DNA of 64,000 nucleotides from Streptomyces sp. WAC06614 (lineage in GTDB: Bacteria; Actinomycetota; Actinomycetes; Streptomycetales; Streptomycetaceae), in NCBI RefSeq assembly GCF_003949795.1, contig NZ_RPRY01000003.1:1-64000 (forward strand), read 5' to 3'. A model generated the notes under the pieces. It was not told the DNA's origin. It made no database searches and was given only the letters and a program-made list of their open reading frames with translations. The translations under genes and the position numbers were made by a program. Below, one piece after another: positions 35,283 through 44,776 of the stretch (position 1 is its first letter; every line of letters begins with the position of its first letter).

Positions 35283-36713
35283 TCACCCGCTCTTGAACAC
35301 CGGGTACGGCACGTACGTCTGCCGGTCGGGGTCGACCTCGAGGCGACCGCCCGCCGGCGGCCTGGCCCGCTGGGCGCAGTCGCGGCGCTCGCAGATCCGG
35401 CAGCCGAGCCCGATCGGAGTCGCGGCCGAGTGTTCCGCCACCGCGAGACCCTCGGCGTAGACGAGCCGGGACGCGTGGCGGAGCTCGCAGCCCAGCGCGA
35501 CGGCGAACTCGGCCCGGCGGGCACGGTGTCCGTAGCCTCCGCGGGTCACGGTGCGGGCGATCCAGAAGTACTTCTTGCCGTCCGGCATCTCCGCCACCTG
35601 GGTCAGGATCCGGCCCGGGGCCGAGAACGCCTCGTAGACGGTCCACAGCGGGCAGGTCCCGCCCAGCCTGGAGAAGTGGAAGTCGGTCGCGGACTGGCGC
35701 TTGGAAATGTTTCCGGCCCGGTCGGCCCGCAGGAACGAGAACGGGACCCCGCGCTGTCCGGTGCGTTGGAGGGTGCTCAGCCGATGGCAGACCGTCTCGA
35801 AGCCGACCCCGAAGCGGGCCTGGAGGAGCTCGATGTCGTAGCGCAGTTCCTCGGCCGCCGCCCGAAAGGTCCCGTAGGGCATCAGGAGGGCGCCCGCGAA
35901 GTAGTTCGCCAGTCCGACCCTGGCCAGTCCTGCGGACGCCCCGGAGTCGAACTCGGCTTTTGCCACAAGGGAGTCGAGCAGCGGACCGTACGCCAGCAGC
36001 GCCAGCTGGGTGGCGAGCTGGAAGGCACGTTGTGCGTCGGTCAGCCAGGGCGACAGGAACAGCAGGCCTCGTTCGCGGTCGAAGCGACGGGCGTCCGAGG
36101 ACCGGTCCGGAGCACCCTCGAAGAGGGTCACCCCGTGCCGGGTGGCGAGGACTTCCGCGAGGCGGTCCGCCGTGCGCGACACAGAGCCGCCGCCCAGGGC
36201 CGTTGCGACGGCTTCCGCTTCGGTGTCGAGAGCGTCAAAATGGTTGTGGTGGGCGTAGAAGAAGTCCCGTACTTCGTCGTGCGGTTCGGCGCGCACCACG
36301 ACCGTCGAGTCCCCGGGAGGGGCCAGAGCTGCGACCTGCTCGGCCGCGTCCCGGTAGCGGTGGTGGAGCGCGACGAGGGCCTTTGCGATGTCCGGGTGGT
36401 CACGGGCCATGTCCGCGATCTCCTCGGAGGCCACCGAGACCCCGCCGGCCTCGTCCGCCAGGGCGGCGCGCAGATCGGTGGTGAGGCGTTCCTCGTCGGC
36501 TTCGGAGAAGAATTCGGGGTCGACCCCGAACACCTCGGCGATCTTCAGCAGGACCGGGGCGGTGAGCGGCCGCTGGCTGTGCTCGATCTGGTTCAGATAG
36601 CTGGTGGACAGGTCCAGGGCACGGGCAAGCTCCACCTGGTTCATGCCCCGCTCGCGTCGCAGCCTGCGCAGTTTCGCGTGGGCGTAGATCTTCCGTCCGG
36701 CCGTACGTCCCAT
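35283..36713 (-). CDS. ScfR-family regulator of the methylcitrate operon (PrpR-like)
   Basis: A 476-residue paralogue of the protein at 33092, with the same order: XRE helix-turn-helix (RRERGMNQVELARALDLSTS, YLNQIEH), IrrE-like centre (ANYFAGALLMPYGTF), and DUF2083 with a CRICERRDC cysteine motif. ATG 36713 begins MGRTAGRKIYAHAKLRRLRR. It is divergent from prpDBC, and a TTGCGAA/TTCGCAA inverted pair lies between them. In M. tuberculosis, PrpR activates prpDC and icl1 in response to propionyl-CoA. By position this copy should do the same for prp. Confidence 0.9.
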   Translation of the reverse strand: MGRTAGRKIYAHAKLRRLRRERGMNQVELARALDLSTSYLNQIEHSQRPLTAPVLLKIAEVFGVDPEFFSEADEERLTTDLRAALADEAGGVSVASEEIADMARDHPDIAKALVALHHRYRDAAEQVAALAPPGDSTVVVRAEPHDEVRDFFYAHHNHFDALDTEAEAVATALGGGSVSRTADRLAEVLATRHGVTLFEGAPDRSSDARRFDRERGLLFLSPWLTDAQRAFQLATQLALLAYGPLLDSLVAKAEFDSGASAGLARVGLANYFAGALLMPYGTFRAAAEELRYDIELLQARFGVGFETVCHRLSTLQRTGQRGVPFSFLRADRAGNISKRQSATDFHFSRLGGTCPLWTVYEAFSAPGRILTQVAEMPDGKKYFWIARTVTRGGYGHRARRAEFAVALGCELRHASRLVYAEGLAVAEHSAATPIGLGCRICERRDCAQRARPPAGGRLEVDPDRQTYVPYPVFKSG

Positions 36714-36745
36714 GTGGCGACAGCGTTCCTTCCACCCGTTCCTCT

Positions 36746-36777
36746 CTTGCGAAGGTAGCACTCGCCCCTTTCGCAAG
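36746..36777. promoter_or_regulatory. ScfR operator between prpR-like gene and prpD
   Basis: CTTGCGAA (36746-36753) and TTCGCAAG (36770-36777) form an inverted pair 16 bp apart, followed by two more ATTCGCAG-like half-sites to about 36795. The left arm extends to CTTGCGAAGGT, identical to the site upstream of the other ScfR gene. Confidence 0.62.
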
Positions 36778-36896
36778 ATTCGCAGATTCGCAGGATTCGA
36801 AGGTACTGATTCCGCAGGTTGGAGCTGTCGCACGGGCTTCGAATACGGGGAAGGGTGAGGCATCGACACCTTCGCCTTCCGCACCTGAGGAGTTCC

Positions 36897-38417
36897 GTGA
36901 TCGAGCACGAGGTACGCGTCCATCCCAGCGCCGACCGCCTTCCGCGCGAGCGGCAGCTCGCCTGGAAGCTGGCCGAGGCGGCCACGGGCACCGAGCCGGC
37001 CTCCGACCTCGATTCGCAAGCCGCCGGGATGGCGGTGAACCGGATCGTGGACAACGCCTCCGTGGCCGTGGCCTCCCTGCTGCGTCGCCCCGTCGCGGTG
37101 GCCCGGGCGCAGGCCTCATCCCACCGGGCGACGCCCGGAGCTTCCGTCTTCGGGCTGCCGCCGGAAGTGCGGGTCTCCCCCGAGTGGGCGGCATGGGCCA
37201 ACGGCACCGCCGTACGCGAGCTCGACTTCCACGACACCTTCCTCGCCGCCGACTACTCCCACCCGGGCGACAACATCCCGCCCCTGCTGGCCGTCGCCCA
37301 GCACACCGGCCGCTCGGGTGCCGACCTCTTGCGCGGGATCATCGCCGCCTACGAGGTACACGTCGCCCTGGTACGCGGCATCTGCCTGCACGAGCACCGC
37401 ATCGACCACGTCGCCCACCTCAGTGCCGCCACCGCCTGCGGGCTCGGGGCGATGCTGGACCTCGACACGGCGACGGCCTACCAGGCTGTCCAGCAGGCAG
37501 TGCACACCACGACGGCCACCCGGCAGTCCCGCAAGGGAGAGATCTCCAGCTGGAAGGCCTACGCCCCGGCCTTCGCCGGGAAGGCCGCGATCGAGGCCGT
37601 CGACCGGGCCATGCGCGGCGAGAACTCCCCCTCGCCGATCTACGAAGGAGAGGACGGCTTCCTGGCCCGGATGCTGAACGGGCCGCAAGCCTCCTACACC
37701 GTCTCGCTGCCCGCCCCCGGAGAGCCCCGGCGCGCGATCCTCGACACCTACACCAAGGAGTACTCCGCCGAGTACCAGGCGCAGGCGATCATCGACCTGG
37801 CCCGGCGGATGCGCGAGAAGACCGGCCCCACAGCCGGGATCCGCGAGGCTGTCCTGCACACCAGCCACCACACCCACCACGTGATCGGCTCCGGCTCCGG
37901 CGACCCGCAGAAGTACGACCCGACGGCCAGCCGCGAGACCCTCGACCACTCCGTCCCGTACATCCTGGCCGTCGCCCTGGAGGACGGCACCTGGCACCAC
38001 GAGCGGTCCTACGCCCCCGAGCGGGCCCAGCGGCCCGCGACCGTCGAGCTGTGGAAGAGGATCTCCACCGTCGAGGCCCCCGAGTGGACCCGCCGCTACC
38101 ACGACCCCGACCCGGAGCGCCGGGCCTTCGGCGGGCGCCTGGTCGTCACCCTCGACGACGGCAGTGTCATCGAGGACGAACTCGGGGTCGCCGACGCGCA
38201 CCCGGCTGGCGCGCGACCCTTCGACCGGGCCGCCTACACCGGCAAGTTCCGCACCCTGGCAGAAGGCATCGTCACCGCCGACGCCCAGAACCGCTTCCTC
38301 GATGCCGCGGGCCGACTCGCGGAGCTGGACACCGACGGGCTCGCCGCCCTGTTCCCCGCGGTCGACACAGGCCTGACCGCCGCGTACGACGGGACGCTCC
38401 CGAAGGGATTGTTCTGA
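36897..38417 (+). CDS. prpD: 2-methylcitrate dehydratase
   Basis: A 506-residue MmgE/PrpD-family enzyme, dehydrating 2-methylcitrate to 2-methyl-cis-aconitate without an iron-sulphur cluster. Family features: [49 protein letters not shown], and [20 protein letters not shown] 36897 follows TGAGGAG. First gene of prpDBC; its stop overlaps the prpB ATG (TGATG). Confidence 0.94.
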   Translation: MIEHEVRVHPSADRLPRERQLAWKLAEAATGTEPASDLDSQAAGMAVNRIVDNASVAVASLLRRPVAVARAQASSHRATPGASVFGLPPEVRVSPEWAAWANGTAVRELDFHDTFLAADYSHPGDNIPPLLAVAQHTGRSGADLLRGIIAAYEVHVALVRGICLHEHRIDHVAHLSAATACGLGAMLDLDTATAYQAVQQAVHTTTATRQSRKGEISSWKAYAPAFAGKAAIEAVDRAMRGENSPSPIYEGEDGFLARMLNGPQASYTVSLPAPGEPRRAILDTYTKEYSAEYQAQAIIDLARRMREKTGPTAGIREAVLHTSHHTHHVIGSGSGDPQKYDPTASRETLDHSVPYILAVALEDGTWHHERSYAPERAQRPATVELWKRISTVEAPEWTRRYHDPDPERRAFGGRLVVTLDDGSVIEDELGVADAHPAGARPFDRAAYTGKFRTLAEGIVTADAQNRFLDAAGRLAELDTDGLAALFPAVDTGLTAAYDGTLPKGLF

Positions 38418-39322
38418 TGCTGCACACCCACACCACCGCGGCCGTCAGGCGCCGGAGTTTCAGGGAACAGCTCTCCTCGGGCCGGCTGCTGCGCATGCCC
38501 GGCGCGATCAACCCGTACTCGGCCCGCCTCATCCAGGAGGCCGGCTTCGACGGCGTCTATCTCTCCGGAGCAGTGCTCGCCGCCGACCTGGGACTGCCCG
38601 ACATCGGCCTGACGACCTCGACCGAAGTCGCGGCCCGCGCCCAGCAGATCACCCGGACCACCGACCTGCCCGCCCTCGTCGACGCCGACACCGGTTTCGG
38701 CGAGCCCCTGAACGCCGCCCGCACCGTCCAGCTCATGGAGGACGCCGGCCTGGCCGGACTCCATCTGGAGGACCAGGTCAACCCCAAGCGCTGCGGCCAC
38801 CTCGACGGCAAGGCGCTCATCCCCCTCGACGCGATGGTTCGCCGGGTGCGGGCAGCCGTCGACGCGCGGCGCGATCCCGACTTCCTCCTGATGGCACGCA
38901 CCGACGCCCGCTCCGTCGAGGGCCTGGAGGCGGCGATCGACCGCGCCAAGTCATATGTGGATGCCGGAGCAGACGCGATCTTCCCGGAAGCCCTGGGCAG
39001 TGAGGCCGAGTTCGAGGCCTTCCGCAAGGCCGTCGACGTACCGCTGCTGGCCAACATGACCGAGTTCGGCAAGGGCCCGTTGTTGTCCGCCCGCGCCCTT
39101 GAGGACCTCGGCTACAACCTCGTCATCCACCCCGTGACCCTCTTCCGCCTCGCCATGGGCGCGGTCGAGGAGGGCTTGCGCACGATCGCGGAGGAGGGGA
39201 CTCAGGAGTCCCTCCTCCCCCGCATGCAGACCCGCTCCCGCTTGTACGAGGTCCTCGACTACGAGGCGTACACCGCCTTCGACGCAAGCGTCTTCGACTT
39301 CACCCTGCCGCCCGGCACCTGA
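38417..39322 (+). CDS. prpB: 2-methylisocitrate lyase
   Basis: A 301-residue TIM-barrel lyase of the isocitrate lyase/PEP mutase family, yielding pyruvate and succinate. Motifs: MPGAINPYSARLIQEAGFDG, ADTGFGEPLN for Mg2+ binding, the catalytic KRCGH, and ARTDARSVEG. The shorter length and KRCGH (not KKCGH) separate it from AceA. Coupled to prpD by overlap and 17 bp before prpC. Confidence 0.95.
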   Translation: MLHTHTTAAVRRRSFREQLSSGRLLRMPGAINPYSARLIQEAGFDGVYLSGAVLAADLGLPDIGLTTSTEVAARAQQITRTTDLPALVDADTGFGEPLNAARTVQLMEDAGLAGLHLEDQVNPKRCGHLDGKALIPLDAMVRRVRAAVDARRDPDFLLMARTDARSVEGLEAAIDRAKSYVDAGADAIFPEALGSEAEFEAFRKAVDVPLLANMTEFGKGPLLSARALEDLGYNLVIHPVTLFRLAMGAVEEGLRTIAEEGTQESLLPRMQTRSRLYEVLDYEAYTAFDASVFDFTLPPGT

Positions 39323-39339
39323 GCCCACCGGAGTGAGCC

Positions 39340-40476
39340 ATGACCGCCACCACCCCTGAGATCCACCGCGGCCTCGCCGGTGTCGCCGTCGACACCACCG
39401 CGATCTCCACGGTGATCGAGGAGACCAACTCCCTGACCTATCGCGGCTATCCGGTGCAGGAGTTGGCCGCGCACCGGTCCTTCGAGGAGGTCGCGTACCT
39501 GCTGTGGCACGGAGAACTGCCGGACGCCGGAGAGCTGGAGCGGTTCCGCGCCCGGGAGCGGGCCCTGCGCCCGCTCGACCGCACCACGGCCGAACTGCTG
39601 GCCGGCCTGCCCCGGACCTGCCACCCCATGGACGTGCTCCGCACCGCCGTCAGCTTCTTCGGCGCGGAGGACCCGACCGAGGACGAGGAAGGCACCGCCG
39701 GCCATCTGACCAAGTCACTGGGTCTACTCGCCAAACTGCCGGTGGTCGTCGCCGCGGACCACCGGCGACGGCTCGGGGAAGACCCCATCCAGCCGGACCC
39801 GGAGCTCGGATACGCGGAGAACTTCTTCCACATGTGCTTCGGCGCGGTCCCGGCCCCCGAGGTGGTCCGCTGCTTCGAGATCTCGATGATCCTCTACGCC
39901 GAACACAGCTTCAACGCCTCCACCTTCACCGCCCGGGTCGTCACCTCCACCCTCTCCGACCTCTACAGCGCGGTCACGGCGGCGATCGGCGCGCTGAAGG
40001 GCCCCCTGCACGGCGGCGCCAACGAAGCGGTCATGCACATGCTGCGGGAGATCGGCGACCCCGAGCAGGCCGCTGACTGGCTGGACCGGGCCCTGGCGGA
40101 CAAGCGCAAGATCATGGGCTTCGGCCACCGGGTCTACAAGCACGGCGACTCCCGCGTCCCGATCATGCAGGAGGCCACCGGCCGGCTCGTCGCCCGGGCG
40201 GCGAGCCCGGAGGTGACCCGGCTCGCCGCACTGCACGCCGCCCTGCGCCACGCGATGATCGGCCGCAAGGGCATCTACCCGAACCTGGACTACCCGGCCG
40301 CGCTCGCCTACCACCTGATGGGCTTCGACGTACCCATGTTCACGCCGTTGTTCGTCATGAGCAGGGTCACCGGATGGACGGCCCACATCACCGAACAGCT
40401 CGCCCACAACGCACTGATCCGCCCTCTCGGCGTCTACAACGGTCCGGCGCAGCGCCTTCTCCCGCAGGGAGTCTGA
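39340..40476 (+). CDS. prpC: 2-methylcitrate synthase/citrate synthase 2
   Basis: A 378-residue type II citrate synthase that joins propionyl-CoA (and acetyl-CoA) to oxaloacetate. It starts with the GLAGVAVDTTAISTV type of N-terminus, then LTYRGYPVQELA. Catalytic segments include EHSFNASTFTARVV, GPLHGGANEAVM (His) and GFGHRVYKHGD (His). Position after prpB makes the methylcitrate role likely. A large terminator follows. Confidence 0.94.
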   Translation: MTATTPEIHRGLAGVAVDTTAISTVIEETNSLTYRGYPVQELAAHRSFEEVAYLLWHGELPDAGELERFRARERALRPLDRTTAELLAGLPRTCHPMDVLRTAVSFFGAEDPTEDEEGTAGHLTKSLGLLAKLPVVVAADHRRRLGEDPIQPDPELGYAENFFHMCFGAVPAPEVVRCFEISMILYAEHSFNASTFTARVVTSTLSDLYSAVTAAIGALKGPLHGGANEAVMHMLREIGDPEQAADWLDRALADKRKIMGFGHRVYKHGDSRVPIMQEATGRLVARAASPEVTRLAALHAALRHAMIGRKGIYPNLDYPAALAYHLMGFDVPMFTPLFVMSRVTGWTAHITEQLAHNALIRPLGVYNGPAQRLLPQGV

Positions 40477-40516
40477 TGACCGGGTGCCCGGCGGCGCCGC
40501 TCGGTGTGGGATACGG

Positions 40517-40562
40517 CCAGAGCCCCGTCTCCCCCACAGGTACGGGGGCGACAGGGCTCTGG
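40517..40562. terminator. Bidirectional terminator between prpC and cbtA
   Basis: CCAGAGCCC pairs with GGGCTCTGG, with an inner CCCCC/GGGGG stem. It separates the convergent prp and cbt operons. Confidence 0.82.
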
Positions 40563-40583
40563 GGGCCGGCTGTGGTTCTTCGT

Positions 40584-41411
40584 TCAGCCGAGGACCGGCT
40601 CCGGCCGAGGCGCCGCCTCCGTGCCTGCCGGATCGGTGCGGTGAGCCAGGAGCCGCTGGGCGAGAACGCCGAAGACGATCCCGAAGACGACCCACATCAC
40701 GACCTGGACGGTCACCGAGGCGACCCGGAACTCCCACAGCAGGGCCGCGGGGAACTCGGGCTTGACGGCGTCGGTGTTGTCTGGGAGGACCAGGAAGGCC
40801 AGGGCGGTCGCGACGACGAAGCCGGCGCCCGCCGCCAGGGTGGCGTTCCAGTTGCCCAGGCGCGGTGCCAGCCGCCGTCCCAGGATGATCGCACCGACGC
40901 CGAGCAGGACGCTGAGAAGGATCATCAGGAAGAACAGCGTCGTGCGCTGCCCGATGGTGTCGGGATTGCCGACGGCCGGCGGGCTGGCCGGGTACTTCAG
41001 GAACGGCACGAAGTAGACCGTGGCGAAAGCACCGGCCGCCGTGAGCGCGGCCGTCGCCCGCGGGCTGAACCCGCCGACGCGGCCCAGGACGAAGGAGAAC
41101 GCGAGGGAGGCGATGCCGCCCAGCGCGACCCCGTAGACCAGCACACCGGTGGCGAGACCCACGGTGGACTGGACGGGACGGCTGACGAGCTCTTCCTCCT
41201 CCTCGGCGGCGGCCGGGGCTCCATCGCCACCGTGACCGGCGTGACCGGCCGCAGGTGCGGCTTCCTTGGCGGCCGTGGCCTCTTCGACGGCGATGGAGCC
41301 CCGGACCGGGGGCTCACCGACGACGTAGGCGACGGCGAAGGCGAACAGTCCGGCGATCAGGCCCGCGAGCATGCCGCGGACCAGGAGACCTCTGACAGTG
41401 GAGGCATACAT
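40584..41411 (-). CDS. cbtA: CbtA cobalt transporter subunit
   Basis: A 275-residue membrane protein with an N-terminal helix (RGLLVRGMLAGLIAGLFAFA), a long His/Glu-rich hydrophilic loop (GHAGHGG, then EEEEEL), and four further helices. This layout and its pairing with CbtB identify the B12-regulated cobalt transporter CbtAB. It would import Co2+ for corrin synthesis. ATG 41411 lies 14 bp after cbtB. The two are co-transcribed behind a cobalamin riboswitch. Confidence 0.9.
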   Translation of the reverse strand: MYASTVRGLLVRGMLAGLIAGLFAFAVAYVVGEPPVRGSIAVEEATAAKEAAPAAGHAGHGGDGAPAAAEEEEELVSRPVQSTVGLATGVLVYGVALGGIASLAFSFVLGRVGGFSPRATAALTAAGAFATVYFVPFLKYPASPPAVGNPDTIGQRTTLFFLMILLSVLLGVGAIILGRRLAPRLGNWNATLAAGAGFVVATALAFLVLPDNTDAVKPEFPAALLWEFRVASVTVQVVMWVVFGIVFGVLAQRLLAHRTDPAGTEAAPRPEPVLG

Positions 41412-41425
41412 GATGTGCAGGCCTC

Positions 41426-41653
41426 TCAGTGGCAGGGGAAACCGAGCAGGTGGCGACCGTCGTGCACCCACTCGTGCACGCCCTCGCCGGAGAACACGGC
41501 GGTGGCACCCTGCTCCGCGCCGACGAAGTACAGCGCCACGAGCATCAGGAGACCGACGAACAGCGCCCAGGGCAGGACGGCCTTGACGGGCAGCGGAGCC
41601 GACGGCGAGACGGCGGGGGCGGGTATGGCAGCAGAAGCGAGGGCCTCGGCCAT
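41426..41653 (-). CDS. cbtB: CbtB cobalt transporter subunit
   Basis: A 75-residue protein with one membrane helix (PWALFVGLLMLVALYFVGAE) and a C-terminal His-rich segment (HEWVHDGRHLLGFPCH) ending in Cys-His, the diagnostic metal-binding tail of CbtB. ATG 41653 has GAGGAGG 8 nt upstream, directly after the riboswitch. First gene of cbtBA. Confidence 0.92.
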   Translation of the reverse strand: MAEALASAAIPAPAVSPSAPLPVKAVLPWALFVGLLMLVALYFVGAEQGATAVFSGEGVHEWVHDGRHLLGFPCH

Positions 41654-41702
41654 GGTGGAACCTCCTCGGGGAACAACGCGTCCCATACGGTGGTGCAGGA
41701 CG

Positions 41703-41820
41703 ACGGTCCTCGGGTCTGACTCGCTGCGGCAACCCCCAGGGGGCAGTCGCCGCAGCACACAGTGGCGCGACCATGCCGGATTCACACCGGACTTCCGTCT
41801 CGCCGTCGTCACTATGTCTT
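41703..41820 (-). promoter_or_regulatory. Cobalamin riboswitch upstream of cbtBA
   Basis: On the minus strand: GGAAGTCCGGTGTGAATCC, GGCATGGTCGCGCCACTGTG, then GAGTCAGACC. These are the ordered core elements of the B12 aptamer. Cobalt uptake would be switched off when B12 is plentiful. The ends are approximate. Confidence 0.92.
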
Positions 41821-42000
41821 TATGTCGCGCTTACGCTACCGCGTGACGGGCCCGCGACCAAGACCGTGAGGCTGTGATCACAGGGCATGCCCGAGGTGCA
41901 AGACGCGTGGCGCGGGCATCGTTATGACGTCGAGACCGCAAGCAGGTGCGCACCAGTGTCCGGGGACGGTAGCCGGCCATCCCCCGGACGCCGGTCGTGC

Positions 42001-42777
42001 TCAGCCGTGCGTGAAGTGCGGCGGGCGCTTGTCCACGAAGGCGGACATGCCCTCCTTCTGGTCGGCCGTGGCGAACACCGCATGGAACAGACGGCGTTCG
42101 AAACGGACGCCTTCGGTGAGGGTGGTCTCGAAGGCCCGGTTCACGGCCTCCTTGGCCATCATCGCCACCGGCTTTGACATCTCGGCGACGGTCGTCGCCA
42201 CCGCGAGTGCCTCGTCGAGCAGGTCGTCGGCGGGGACGATCCGGGAGACCAGGCCGGCGCGTTCGGCCTCGGCGGCGTCCATGGTGCGGCCGGTCAGGCA
42301 CAGTTCCATGGCCTTGGCCTTGCCGACGGCGCGGGTGAGGCGCTGGGAGCCGCCGATGCCGGGGATGACGCCGAGCTTGATCTCGGGCTGGCCGAACTTC
42401 GCGGTGTCGGCGGCGAGGAGGATGTCGCAGAGCATGGCCAGTTCGCAGCCACCGCCGAGGGCGTAGCCGGAGACCGCCGCCAGGGTGGGGGTACGTACCT
42501 GGCCCAGGCGGTCCCATGCCGTGAACCAGTCGGAGAGGTACATGTCCATGTAGCTCTGCGGACGCATCTCCTTGATGTCCGCCCCCGCCGCGAAGGCCTT
42601 CGCCGAGCCGGTGAGGACGATGCAGCCGACCTCCGGGTCACGGTCGAGTTCCTCGGCGGCAGCCACGACCTCCGTCATGACCTTGAGGTTCAGGGCGTTG
42701 AGGGCCTCGGGCCGGTTGAGGGTGAGGACGGCCACGCGGCCCTTGCGTTCGAGCAGGATGGTCTCGTAGGCGGTCAT
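42001..42777 (-). CDS. Enoyl-CoA hydratase (valine pathway)
   Basis: A 258-residue crotonase-fold enzyme. Oxyanion-hole and catalytic regions are present: [11 protein letters not shown], then [20 protein letters not shown] with the first catalytic Glu nearby, and [17 protein letters not shown] with the second. It would hydrate methacrylyl-CoA to 3-hydroxyisobutyryl-CoA, or act on short enoyl-CoAs. Last gene of a five-gene operon, overlapping mmsB by ATGA. Confidence 0.92.
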   Translation of the reverse strand: MTAYETILLERKGRVAVLTLNRPEALNALNLKVMTEVVAAAEELDRDPEVGCIVLTGSAKAFAAGADIKEMRPQSYMDMYLSDWFTAWDRLGQVRTPTLAAVSGYALGGGCELAMLCDILLAADTAKFGQPEIKLGVIPGIGGSQRLTRAVGKAKAMELCLTGRTMDAAEAERAGLVSRIVPADDLLDEALAVATTVAEMSKPVAMMAKEAVNRAFETTLTEGVRFERRLFHAVFATADQKEGMSAFVDKRPPHFTHG

Positions 42778-43688
42778 GCGGGATTTCCGTTCTGGTTAGG
42801 TCCGGCGGGGCGGAGGGTGCGGACGATCGCCGAGAAGTCCAGGCCCGCGCCAGCGCCTTCGGCGAACTCGGCGTACATCTCGGCAGCCTTGAGGCCCAAC
42901 GGCGCCTCCACCCCTCCGGCCCGCAGAGCGTTCGCGGCGAGGCCGAGGTCCTTGGCCATCAGCGGTGCGGCGAAGCCCGGCCGGTAGTCGCGGTTTGCCG
43001 GGCTGGTCGGGACCGGTCCGGGGACGGGGCAGTTGACGGTGAGGGCCCAGCACTGGCCGGAGGCGGTGGAGGCGACGTCGTACAGCGCCTGGTGGTCCAG
43101 GCCGAGGCTCTCGGCGAGGACGAAGGCCTCGCTGACGCCGATCATGGAGATAGCGAGGATCATGTTGTTGCAGATCTTCGCGGCCTGTCCGGCGCCCGCC
43201 GCCCCGCAGTGGACGGCCTTCCTGCCCATAGCGTCGAGCAGCGGCTCGGCGGCCGCGAACTCCGCCTCCCCGCCGCCCACCATGAAGGTGAGCGTGGCGG
43301 CTTCCGCACCCACCACTCCCCCGGACACGGGCGCGTCGAGCGCCCGGTGTCCGGCCGCGACGACGGCCTCGTGCGCGGTGCGGGCGTCGGCCACGTCGAT
43401 GGTGGAGCAGTCGACGAACAGGGTCCCGGGGCGAGCGGCGGCCAGCAGCTCCTGGTCACGGTAGAGGGCGAGGACGTGGCGCCCGGCGGGGAGCATGGTG
43501 ATGACCACGTCGGCTGTGGCGGCGGCCTCGGCCGCGGACCCGGCGGGCTCGACTCCGGCGGCGCCGGCGGCGGCCACCAGCTCGGGGACGAGGTCGAAGC
43601 CCAGGACGCGGTGTCCGGCCTTGACCAGGTTGGCCGCCATGGGTCCGCCCATGTGTCCGAGCCCGATGAATGCGACGGTGCTGCTCAC
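42774..43688 (-). CDS. mmsB: 3-hydroxyisobutyrate dehydrogenase
   Basis: A 304-residue beta-hydroxyacid dehydrogenase. The NAD-binding motif is [20 protein letters not shown]. The substrate site has [20 protein letters not shown], and the catalytic Lys is in [15 protein letters not shown]. It oxidises 3-hydroxyisobutyrate to methylmalonate semialdehyde, the substrate of MmsA. GTG 43688 overlaps the previous stop (GTGA). Confidence 0.94.
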   Translation of the reverse strand: MSSTVAFIGLGHMGGPMAANLVKAGHRVLGFDLVPELVAAAGAAGVEPAGSAAEAAATADVVITMLPAGRHVLALYRDQELLAAARPGTLFVDCSTIDVADARTAHEAVVAAGHRALDAPVSGGVVGAEAATLTFMVGGGEAEFAAAEPLLDAMGRKAVHCGAAGAGQAAKICNNMILAISMIGVSEAFVLAESLGLDHQALYDVASTASGQCWALTVNCPVPGPVPTSPANRDYRPGFAAPLMAKDLGLAANALRAGGVEAPLGLKAAEMYAEFAEGAGAGLDFSAIVRTLRPAGPNQNGNPA

Positions 43689-44776
43689 CAGACGACCTCC
43701 TGCGACGAAGCGGTCGCGACGAGCCGCAGCTCGTGCGCGTCGAGCGGGGCGAAGAACCGGTCCACGTCCGCCGGGGTGACGTCCTCCAGCGCGGCGGGGG
43801 ACCAGCGCGGGTTCCGGTCCTTGTCGATGACCTGGGCGCGGATGCCCTCGACCAGGTCGGGCGATGAAAGTGCCGCGCAGGAGACGCGGTACTCCTGCTC
43901 CAGTACGCGCTCCAGCGGTCCGAGCCGCCGGGCCCGGCGGAGCGCGGCCACGGTGACCTTGACGGCGGTCGGGGACTTGGCCACCAGGGTGTCCGCTGCG
44001 GCCTTCGCAGCAGGAACGCCCGAGGCCAGCAGCCGCGCCACGATCTCCTCCGCGGTGTCGGCGGCGTAGCAGTGGTCGATCCACTCGCGGGCGGAGGCGA
44101 GGCTCCCGGCCGGCGCCTCTTCCACGTGCCGCTCGAGTACGGCGTGGACGGGGTCTGCGGCCAGCTCCCGGGCCAGTGCCGGCAGCGCGGCCGAGGGTAC
44201 GAAGTGGTCGGCGAGTCCGCACAGGAGCGCGTCGGCGGCGCCGACGGGTGCGCCCGTGAGCGCCAGATGGGTACCGAGCTCCCCCGGGGCCAGGGCGAGG
44301 AGGTAGGTGCCGCCGACGTCGGGGACGAAGCCGATGCCGGTCTCGGGCATCGCGACCTTGGACCGTTCGGTGACGATGCGGACGCTGCCGTGGGCGGAGA
44401 CGCCGACACCGCCGCCCATCACGATGCCGTCCATGAGGGCGACGTACGGCTTGGGGTAGCGGGCGATCAGGGCGTTGAGCCGGTACTCGTCGCGCCAGAA
44501 GTCCGCGGAGGCGGTGCCGCCCGTGCGGGCGTCCTCGTAGATCGCGCGGATGTCTCCCCCGGCGCACAGGCCCCGGTCTCCGGCGCCCTCGATGACGACC
44601 ACCTCGACGGAGGGGTCGTTGGCCCAGGCCGTGAGGGCTTCCTCGATGCGGAGCACCATGGGGTGGCTGAGGGCGTTGAGGGCCTTCGGCCGGTTGAGGG
44701 TGATGTACGCGGCGCGGCCCTCGGTGCGCACGAGGACGTGGTCGTGGTCGTGGGCTACGGGCTTGTCGTTGGTCAT
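43685..44776 (-). CDS. 3-hydroxyisobutyryl-CoA hydrolase
   Basis: A 363-residue crotonase-superfamily protein, longer than enoyl-CoA hydratases. It contains LCAGGDIRAIYEDA, GIVMGGGVGVSAHGSVRIVTERS, and MPETGIGFVPDVGGTYLL. These features and the C-terminal extension match HIBCH rather than a hydratase. It releases CoA from 3-hydroxyisobutyryl-CoA in valine breakdown. Overlaps both neighbours by 4 nt. Confidence 0.92.
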   Translation of the reverse strand: MTNDKPVAHDHDHVLVRTEGRAAYITLNRPKALNALSHPMVLRIEEALTAWANDPSVEVVVIEGAGDRGLCAGGDIRAIYEDARTGGTASADFWRDEYRLNALIARYPKPYVALMDGIVMGGGVGVSAHGSVRIVTERSKVAMPETGIGFVPDVGGTYLLALAPGELGTHLALTGAPVGAADALLCGLADHFVPSAALPALARELAADPVHAVLERHVEEAPAGSLASAREWIDHCYAADTAEEIVARLLASGVPAAKAAADTLVAKSPTAVKVTVAALRRARRLGPLERVLEQEYRVSCAALSSPDLVEGIRAQVIDKDRNPRWSPAALEDVTPADVDRFFAPLDAHELRLVATASSQEVVW

